A stretch of DNA of 53,464 nt from Halobacillus litoralis (GTDB lineage Bacteria > Bacillota > Bacilli > Bacillales > Halobacillaceae). The position numbers and the translations under genes are program-made. The notes beneath the pieces were generated by a model. The model worked only from the letters and a program-made list of their open reading frames with translations, had not been told where the DNA came from and made no database searches. Numbering within the stretch: position 1 is the stretch's first letter; every line of letters begins with the position of its first letter. Location: contig NZ_CP129017.1 of NCBI RefSeq assembly GCF_020524085.2, positions 1-53,464 on the forward strand. Reading direction: 5' to 3'. Positions 48,102-53,464 of the stretch are shown piece by piece.

Positions 48102-48581
48102 ATGGCTACTGCAACAGGAACGATCTTAAAGACTTTTCAAGAGTTTCAAGAGCTTCCAGAAATCGAGCAGAAGCAAACAATGAAAGACTACAGAAAGTTA
48201 TTTACTGCAAAGGAAGTCCAAGAGGCTTGGGAAATTGATACTTATAAGTATTACAAGTTGCTAGATCAACTAGGGATCAAAACTCAGAACAGAAAGCCTA
48301 GAAGCGACAAGAAAGAAACAAGCAAAGAGGTATCTATTAAGACTCAGGCTGGGAAGAGTCAACTTGATGCCCCTGCTATTAACAGAGGTATTAACCCAGA
48401 GTATTTACATGAAGCGAAAATAGCCCCTGCCCCAGAGCCAAAGGGTATGCACTTTGGGATCAATGATAAATATACAGGCAAAGAGATTGCAGAAGAGCTA
48501 GAGAAGTTTGGTTTTCTCTTGGGCGATTCTGAAAGGCAATTCGAGGTCAAGCTAAGCATTCAAGAGGTGAAGAAGAAATGA
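48102..48581 (+). CDS. Putative DNA-binding regulator
   Basis: 159 residues; leader ends ACTGAAAGGATGTTGACC as for ardA. Residues 10-65 look like a small helix-turn-helix (FQELPEIEQKQTMKDYRKLFTAKEVQEAWEID, YKYYKLLDQLGIK). The middle is basic and disordered, and the C-terminus has a short ordered segment (YTGKEIAEELEKFGFLLGD). Separate early-type expression amid late genes suggests a regulatory or packaging-control role, which is not demonstrable. Confidence 0.6.
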   Translation: MATATGTILKTFQEFQELPEIEQKQTMKDYRKLFTAKEVQEAWEIDTYKYYKLLDQLGIKTQNRKPRSDKKETSKEVSIKTQAGKSQLDAPAINRGINPEYLHEAKIAPAPEPKGMHFGINDKYTGKEIAEELEKFGFLLGDSERQFEVKLSIQEVKKK

Positions 48582-48682
48582 AGCTGATCGACCCAGAAGA
48601 GTGTATTGACTGTGGAGAGCCAGCAGATGAATGTGTATGTCATGAGAACATAATTGATGACGAAAACTTAGTTGAATGGTAA
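48578..48682 (+). CDS. 34-residue zinc-ribbon-like peptide
   Basis: MKLIDPEECIDCGEPADECV followed by CHENIIDDENLVEW. Four Cys and one His (CIDC, CVCH) suggest a minimal zinc knuckle. It overlaps the previous gene's stop (ATGA) and is acidic otherwise. Too short for routine gene calling. Confidence 0.6.
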   Translation: MKLIDPEECIDCGEPADECVCHENIIDDENLVEW

Positions 48683-48696
48683 GGGGTAGATAATAA

Positions 48697-49020
48697 ATGA
48701 TAAAAATGACAGCAGAGCTACTAGAAATAAACTCTCAAATGGATCACCTACAGGTAACAGATCGTGAAAGAGACTTCATCCTAGCTTGCCTAGAAATGGA
48801 CAAGGTGCTAGATAAGAAGAGAAAACAGGTTAAGAAGTTAGGAATGGACTTTGATATGTTCTTTGATGATGTACTACCATTCAACCATATCATTGACATT
48901 TTGGACTTAGGAGATAAAGAGGATATGGTGATAGATGCAATCACATCTTATAACGATGGATTCATGGGTGAAGTATCCTTCTTCTTAGAGCTAGACAGGG
49001 CAATGGGTATAGATGAATAA
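48697..49020 (+). CDS. Hypothetical protein before the portal gene
   Basis: 107 residues behind AAGGGGTAG. Helical (LLEINSQMDHLQVTDRERDFILACLEMDKVLDKKR) and acidic. It closes the small early-type unit 48102-49020, followed by a terminator. No family recognised. Confidence 0.6.
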   Translation: MIKMTAELLEINSQMDHLQVTDRERDFILACLEMDKVLDKKRKQVKKLGMDFDMFFDDVLPFNHIIDILDLGDKEDMVIDAITSYNDGFMGEVSFFLELDRAMGIDE

Positions 49021-49025
49021 GTAGC

Positions 49026-49053
49026 AGAGAGCCTTAACTGGCTCTCTTTTTTT
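49026..49053 (+). terminator. Terminator before the head operon
   Basis: GAGAGCC TTAACT GGCTCTC, followed by seven T residues and TATGC. Confidence 0.93.
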
Positions 49054-49060
49054 ATGCGCT

Positions 49061-49080
49061 CATACATACATGAACTATAG
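49061..49080 (+). promoter_or_regulatory. Late promoter motif (copy F)
   Basis: CATAC ATACA TGAACTATAG: the -35-like half deviates by one base, the downstream half is perfect. First of two tandem late promoters before the head genes. Confidence 0.65.
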
Positions 49081-49096
49081 TTGTTAGCTTCCTGCC

Positions 49097-49116
49097 CCTA
49101 CTATGCTGAACTATAG
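49097..49116 (+). promoter_or_regulatory. Late promoter motif (copy G), head operon
   Basis: CCTAC TATGC TGAACTATAG, with GAGGGTGAT and ATG 49133 downstream. Tandem with copy F, 36 bp apart, so head genes have a doubled late start. Confidence 0.75.
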
Positions 49117-49132
49117 CAGAGGGTGATAATAA

Positions 49133-50581
49133 ATGGGAGTCGTGAATTATTTTAAAGAAAGAATAAATGGAAAACAGCCCAAAGAATTAAATGAAGACGA
49201 ATTGATGGGCGAACTGAGCCTCTATAAGCTCAATGCTTGGGAAGACTATGCCAATGGTACAGACACTAACCCAGATATGATAGGCATTGAGACATACAAT
49301 AAGATGCGCTCTACTGACAGTACAGTGAAAGCAGGTATTGAGTCCTTGAAGCTACCTATCCTTGCTAAAGGATATGATTTTAAATTCGAGGACAGAGAAA
49401 TGGAACGAAAAGAAGAGAATAAAGAGAAGGTCGATTTTCTTATTGAAGTATTCAATAACATGGATCACCACTTAGACAAGACCCTAGAAGAAATGCTCAC
49501 AGCTATCTGGGCTGGCTTTAGTGTAACTGAGCCAGTTTATCAGAGAATCAAAGAGGGTGAGTTTAAAGGAAAACTAGGTCTTAAGAAAATGAAAGTCATT
49601 AACCCAGCTAATATCAGCTTTGAGGTCAATGATTATGGTGATGTAATCAACATTGTCCAAGAGATAGGCGACAGAAAGATTAAGATTCCAAAGGAAAAGG
49701 CTATTCACTATGTTCACAGTGGAGAGTTTCAGAATCCTTATGGCAACTCTGATCTACAGGCTGTCTATAAGCATTGGTTTATTAAAGATAAGGTCATTAA
49801 ATTCTCTAATATCGCTCTTGAGCGAGTAGGGACACCCTTGATCTATGGAAAAGCCAAGAACTCAAATGAGGTAGGAAAGCTACAGAATATCCTAGACCAA
49901 GTTATGAGCAGGAACAGCCTAGCAATCTCTGGGGCAGATGAAATAGGGGTACTTGATAGCTCTAGGACAATGCCATTCCTAGATTATATCAATCACCACA
50001 ATAAGATGATGCTAAGAGGTCTGATGATCCCATCATTGCTACTGGGCAATGACTCTGGACAGGCAGGCTCTTATAGTCTCTCAGAACAGCACTTCAATAT
50101 TTTCTTGTTTAGGTTGCAGTCGATCCAAACAGACCTAGAAAATGCAATCAATGAGAAAGTAGTTAAGAGGCTGATTGACTTAAACTTTGGCAAACAAGCT
50201 GTCTATCCAAAAATCAAATTCAGACCTCTAATGGAGAAAGATAAGAATACACTATCTGATATATTCTTTAAGCTAGTCAATGCTCAGATTTTAGACCCAG
50301 AATTAGACTCTGACTGGATTCGTGACGAGCTAGGGCTACCACAAGCCAGCCAAGAACTTAAGGACTATGTCAAAGAAGAGAAAGACATTGAGCTTGAGCA
50401 GAAGAAGGTGGCACTTGATAGCGCTAAGAAGAGCAATGAGAAGCTAGATCAGGAAGAGGAAGAATCAGAGGAAGACGATAAAGAAGGCAAGGGCAACCCT
50501 ACTTCTAATGGCACTACTGACTCAGGCTCACACCCTTACAACAGCAGTGGCAGGGGCAAACCTGATGATAAGGAAAAGTAG
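49133..50581 (+). CDS. Portal protein, DUF935 (Mu gp29-like)
   Basis: 482 residues. MGELSLYKLNAWEDYANGTDTNPDMIGI and MRSTDSTVKAGIESLKLPI, the wing region TEPVYQRIKEG, and LIYGKAKNSNEV, then MLRGLMIPSLLLGNDSGQAGSYSLSEQHFNIF match DUF935 portals. The last 70 residues are acidic and disordered (DQEEEESEEDDKEGKG). Twelve copies form the DNA gate at the capsid vertex. Mu F, Mu I-like and capsid genes follow in order. Confidence 0.92.
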   Translation: MGVVNYFKERINGKQPKELNEDELMGELSLYKLNAWEDYANGTDTNPDMIGIETYNKMRSTDSTVKAGIESLKLPILAKGYDFKFEDREMERKEENKEKVDFLIEVFNNMDHHLDKTLEEMLTAIWAGFSVTEPVYQRIKEGEFKGKLGLKKMKVINPANISFEVNDYGDVINIVQEIGDRKIKIPKEKAIHYVHSGEFQNPYGNSDLQAVYKHWFIKDKVIKFSNIALERVGTPLIYGKAKNSNEVGKLQNILDQVMSRNSLAISGADEIGVLDSSRTMPFLDYINHHNKMMLRGLMIPSLLLGNDSGQAGSYSLSEQHFNIFLFRLQSIQTDLENAINEKVVKRLIDLNFGKQAVYPKIKFRPLMEKDKNTLSDIFFKLVNAQILDPELDSDWIRDELGLPQASQELKDYVKEEKDIELEQKKVALDSAKKSNEKLDQEEEESEEDDKEGKGNPTSNGTTDSGSHPYNSSGRGKPDDKEK

Positions 50582-50658
50582 GAAGCCATTCAGAGAGCCA
50601 GAGTGACAAATTAAGATTCAGAGAGGGCTTTGTTGATGTCAACAAGGCTCTCACTACT

Positions 50659-51444
50659 TTGGATGGCAATGAGAATGAGTTTGTCGATCTAATGCTAAGG
50701 CATGTTTTGGATCCAAATTATCTGAATAATCTGATAAATTCCCCTACAGACAAGAACTATAGGAAATGGAACGAAAACACTAAGAAAATATTTGAATACT
50801 TCTTTTACAAAACATTCCTAGCTGGAATGAACGATGCAGGAGAAGAGATTCAGAAACAGGCTAGTTTCTTTGAAGGATATGCAGAAGATGATCCACAAAT
50901 TGAAGTTTCATCTATTGAAGAGCAGATTCCAGAAGAAGCATTATCTTGGTATGAGAGCTATGCAATCTATTTAACTATGGTATTCGAGCAAGACGTTCTG
51001 AATGAAGTCCAAGGCAAGGTCAGAGAGTACCTTGAGAAAGGTATTAATGTCAGAGATATTCCTAAGCTACTAGCTGAGAGTGAAAAGCTAGAGAAGTTTA
51101 CTAAGAATAGACTCAACACGATTGCTAGGACAGAAAGCACTAAGGCTTACAACTCAGGAAGAGTCGCTGAATATCACAATAGCAGGATTGTTGAGGCTGT
51201 CCAGTACAGCGCAATTCTGGACAATAGAACAACTACTTTCTGTAGAGGTTTGAATGGCAAGATCATGGAGAAATCAAGTTACTTGGTCGCTCTTTATCAG
51301 CCACCTAATCATTTTAATTGTAGGTCGCTTTTAGTCCCTATAACTAAATATGATGAATGGGAAGAATCAGACTTCACAGGAGTTGAAAAGCCTCAAGATG
51401 GATTCGATAACCCAGCATGGAAACCACTTAAACCATTGAATTAA
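50659..51444 (+). CDS. Minor head protein, Mu F / SPP1 gp7-like
   Basis: 261 residues from TTG 50659, the only standard start in the frame. The core KNRLNTIARTESTKAYNSGRVAEYHNS, then YSAILDNRTTTFCRGLNGK and YQPPNHFNCRSLLVPIT is the Mu F/gp7 signature. The frame stays open 87 nt further upstream (after a TAA at 50569), giving protein-like sequence SDKLRFREGFVDVNKALTTL but no start codon, and TTG 50659 has a poor ribosome site. The true N-terminus may arise by frameshift from the portal gene or by a non-standard start. Confidence 0.82.
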   Translation: MDGNENEFVDLMLRHVLDPNYLNNLINSPTDKNYRKWNENTKKIFEYFFYKTFLAGMNDAGEEIQKQASFFEGYAEDDPQIEVSSIEEQIPEEALSWYESYAIYLTMVFEQDVLNEVQGKVREYLEKGINVRDIPKLLAESEKLEKFTKNRLNTIARTESTKAYNSGRVAEYHNSRIVEAVQYSAILDNRTTTFCRGLNGKIMEKSSYLVALYQPPNHFNCRSLLVPITKYDEWEESDFTGVEKPQDGFDNPAWKPLKPLN

Positions 51445-51452
51445 ATATGTTC

Positions 51453-51479
51453 CTGCCCCATTAAGTTGGGGTGGGATTT
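51453..51479 (+). terminator. Weak hairpin between Mu F-like gene and protease gene
   Basis: CCTGCCCCA and TGGGGTGGG pair around TTAAGT, followed by ATTTTA. Its left arm is a copy of the over-represented octamer. It may tune downstream expression rather than stop it. Confidence 0.4.
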
Positions 51480-51495
51480 TATCAAGTGGTAGGGG

Positions 51496-52431
51496 GTGAA
51501 AAAGATTAAAACAGAATTATTTATCTCGAATATTCCTAAGATGCAGTTTACTGAAACTGATGAGGGCTATTTGATTGAAGGCATTGAAGCCTTTAAAGCA
51601 GGTAACTGGAAAGGTACTGACTACTCAGTTGAGAGATTGAGTGAAATGGTCAATAACTTCCAGAAATTCAGTGAAGAAGGTTCACTAGAGCCACCTTTCA
51701 AAGTTGACCATAGCGAGTCTGCTAGGGATCAGGTTGGCTGGATCAAGAATGTGTACCTAGAAGGCGACACTTTATTTGCAGATGCGCTTGTTACTGAGCC
51801 AGATGCAGTTGCCAAAATCCAGAGGGGAACTTGGAAGAAAGTTTCTGCTGAAATCTACAAAAACTATGTAGAGGATAACACCAAAGAGCAACATGGAATG
51901 ACCTTTAGGGCGCTTTCCATTGTTTCTATACCTCACCTTAAAGGGCTTGAGGGAATTGCTATTAATTCAGAAGAATTAGAGGGGGAGAATGAATTGACTA
52001 AAGAAGAACTACAGGCTATTTTAGATCAGAAATTTTCTGAGCTAAATACAGGCGACAATAAAGCTGACTTTTCTGAGGTTAAAACAGAGATTCAAAATAT
52101 GTTCTCTGACTATGAAAACTTGAGGGCTAAGGCTGATGAGGCTGACACTTACAAGGAAGACAAAGAGAAGTTAGAAAAACAGATTAAAGCTCAAGAGATT
52201 AAAGGCAAAATCGCTGGGTTCTCTGAGGCTGGCAAAGTCGTACCAGCACAAGAGAAAGCATTGACTGAGCTATTAGCTTCCTTCACAGAAGAGCAAGAAG
52301 CTAAGTTTAATGAGTTTATGGAAAACGCTGAGAAGACAGTTGTTGCTGATGAGCAATCCAATTACTCAGAAGACGATGGAAGTAAGTCTCCAGAAGAGCT
52401 TGCAAGGGAAATCTTTGGTGACAGCTACTAA
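51496..52431 (+). CDS. Prohead protease / scaffold fusion (Mu I-like)
   Basis: 311 residues, GTG start forced by an in-frame TAG just upstream. Residues 1-155: YLIEGIEAFKAGNWKGTDYSVERLSEMVNNF, PPFKVDHSESARDQVGWI and RALSIVSIPHLKGLEG, the Mu gpI protease layout with a likely catalytic His/Ser pair in KVDHS and SIVSIP. Residues 160-311 are an acidic coiled coil (YKEDKEKLEKQIKAQEIKGK) acting as scaffold. It should cleave itself out of the prohead. Confidence 0.8.
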   Translation: MKKIKTELFISNIPKMQFTETDEGYLIEGIEAFKAGNWKGTDYSVERLSEMVNNFQKFSEEGSLEPPFKVDHSESARDQVGWIKNVYLEGDTLFADALVTEPDAVAKIQRGTWKKVSAEIYKNYVEDNTKEQHGMTFRALSIVSIPHLKGLEGIAINSEELEGENELTKEELQAILDQKFSELNTGDNKADFSEVKTEIQNMFSDYENLRAKADEADTYKEDKEKLEKQIKAQEIKGKIAGFSEAGKVVPAQEKALTELLASFTEEQEAKFNEFMENAEKTVVADEQSNYSEDDGSKSPEELAREIFGDSY

Positions 52432-52481
52432 GCTATCACTAGAGTTTTCAGAATATTAAGATAATTAGGGGGAGAAAATAG

Positions 52482-52844
52482 ATGGCTGTTATTAAGGCAC
52501 TACCAGCACAAACAATGACATTTACAGACAATGGCACTGCTCTAGTCGAGGGTGATGTTGTTGAAGTAACAGGAGATATGCAGGCTGAAAAAGTAGCTGA
52601 TGGCACAGTAGAGCCAGATGGTGTAGTAGTTGTTGGGTCAGATGAATTTGGCTATGCAACAGTATTACTCAATCGCCCAGTCTTAGAAATGACTGCTGGT
52701 TCAGGTGGTATCACTGCTGGTGATGAGGTTAAAGCTGACACAGGTGGTCAGAAAGTTGTGGATCATGGTGGAACAGGAGTTGCACTAGGCACAGCAATCA
52801 AAGGCGCTTCTGCTGACAAGAAAGGTCTTGTCGCTGTTAAGTAA
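52482..52844 (+). CDS. DUF2190-like capsid decoration / stabilising protein
   Basis: 120 residues behind GGGGGAG. Beta-rich, low-complexity: MTFTDNGTALVEGDVVEVTG, then GITAGDEVKADTGGQKVV and GVALGTAIKGASADKKGLVAV. This pattern is that of DUF2190 and head-fibre-like proteins located just before the capsid gene. It probably coats or trimer-locks the capsid. Confidence 0.75.
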   Translation: MAVIKALPAQTMTFTDNGTALVEGDVVEVTGDMQAEKVADGTVEPDGVVVVGSDEFGYATVLLNRPVLEMTAGSGGITAGDEVKADTGGQKVVDHGGTGVALGTAIKGASADKKGLVAVK

Positions 52845-52857
52845 TCATTAAGATTTT
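52841..52857 (+). promoter_or_regulatory. Operator-like half palindrome before the capsid gene
   Basis: GTAATCATTAAGATTTT: one good arm, one degraded arm, overlapping the stop of the 52482 gene. A second GTTTAC follows. Confidence 0.35.
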
Positions 52858-52884
52858 AAGTTTACAATCGAGGGGGAACGATAA

Positions 52885-53464
52885 ATGATTAACTCATTGA
52901 ATAATCCAATTTTGTCTGAAAAGGCAATGCTTGGATTCGTCAAAGACAAAGAGCAAGGTCGCTTATTTGGTACACAATTACTACCAGAGCGAAAAACAAA
53001 TTCTAGGGCAGTAAAATGGAACATTGTTAAGAACACTAGGGACACAGCAGATGTTGTTCGTGAAGGTGCAGAAGAGACACTAACTGACATTAGTTACGAT
53101 GAACAAACTGCTTCTGTACTAGAGGTTCGTGAAGGTGCAATGATTACTGAGCAGGCTATCCAAGAGTCTGACTTGAGGGACTTGGTTTCTGACCATCTAA
53201 CTCACCTTACAGATCGAAACGTACTCAAGCAAGAGCAGATCATCTTCAATCAGATTGTTGCTAATGCTGGTACTACTTTCTCACAAGTTGACTGGTCTGA
53301 TCCTTCAACAGCTAAGCCACTAGATGACATTCTGGATGCTGTAGCTTCTGCTAGGACTAATGACTTCATCAACTATGACACTATGGTGATCTCACCAGAT
53401 CGTGAAATGGAACTTCTTAAGAATGATGAAGTTAAGGACATTCTGAAAGAGTCCATGCCTAAAG
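52885..53464 (+). CDS. Major capsid protein, N-terminal part (truncated by window end)
   Basis: 193 complete codons and one base, behind GAGGGGGAACG. It begins INSLNNPILSEKAMLGFVKDKEQGRLFGTQLLPERK, then REGAEETLTDISYDEQTASVLEVREGAMITEQAI and LKQEQIIFNQIVAN. These are typical of the N-arm, E-loop and spine helix of HK97-fold (major capsid E-like) subunits. The last codons read ILKESMPK. The rest of the gene is at 1-277. The final base is a codon first position while base 1 is a third position, so 3n+1 bases are missing between them. Confidence 0.85.
   Translation, partial: MINSLNNPILSEKAMLGFVKDKEQGRLFGTQLLPERKTNSRAVKWNIVKNTRDTADVVREGAEETLTDISYDEQTASVLEVREGAMITEQAIQESDLRDLVSDHLTHLTDRNVLKQEQIIFNQIVANAGTTFSQVDWSDPSTAKPLDDILDAVASARTNDFINYDTMVISPDREMELLKNDEVKDILKESMPK

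Overview
The window is essentially one complete genome of a tailed, siphovirus-type temperate phage, most likely a phage-plasmid of a low-GC Firmicute (Bacillaceae-like). The evidence for the host is frequent TTG/GTG starts with AAAGGAG or GGGTGAT ribosome sites, an LL-H-type holin, an amidase with SLAP-like wall-binding repeats, an ArdA protein, a PHP-domain DnaE-type polymerase, and roughly 40-42% GC by eye. Every supported gene is on the + strand. The major capsid gene is split across the two window ends, its N-terminal part at 52885-53464 and its C-terminal part at 1-277. The map is therefore circular or permuted, and only a short piece, 3n+1 bases long, is missing at the join.

Layout. 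1-3096: capsid end, head-tail connectors and tail tube. 3211-14882: frameshifted tail chaperones, tape measure, distal tail protein, and a 2224-residue hub/fibre protein with a self-cleaving S74 chaperone. 14956-16694: holin, amidase, second holin. 16800-21705: plasmid-like lysogeny and segregation module (serine recombinase, double-XRE regulator, ParM/ParR with a parC-like repeat field, Rep-like initiator, XRE repressor). 22041-36867: replication and nucleotide metabolism (annealase-like protein, DnaB, ThyX, thymidine kinase, B12-dependent ribonucleotide reductase, tRNA-Arg(CCU), a DnaE polymerase split into two genes by a third gene, deoxynucleoside kinase, Cas4/RecB-like nuclease, MazG-like and DUF1599 proteins, Hjc-like resolvase). 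36942-40026: phage sigma factor, an orphan DndC-like sulfurtransferase and an unknown gene. 40027-45671: an accessory region with ArdA, small acidic proteins and long repeat-rich non-coding DNA. 45749-53464: terminases and a Mu-type head module (DUF935 portal, Mu F, Mu I-like protease/scaffold, DUF2190-like protein, capsid).

Regulation can be read directly. Early and middle units have TTGACA/TTGTAA-type promoters, several overlapped by a palindrome GTAATC-N5-GATTAC. Late units (terminase, portal/head, tail chaperone, hub/fibre, lysis, and the DndC-like operon) each start with CCTAC-N5-TGAACTATAG, usually just after a terminator. The sigma factor at 36942 is the obvious candidate to read it.

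Two genome-wide word biases stand out. The trinucleotides CCG/CGG are almost totally absent: I found two CGG, both non-coding, and no CCG. The octamer CTGCCCCA occurs about 40 times, on both strands and in all reading frames. Other points worth attention are phased T-tracts (curved DNA) and iteron arrays at 40068-40635, a hairpin exposing an anti-Shine-Dalgarno-like loop directly behind the tRNA, and an ILEI/PANDER-like domain in the fibre.
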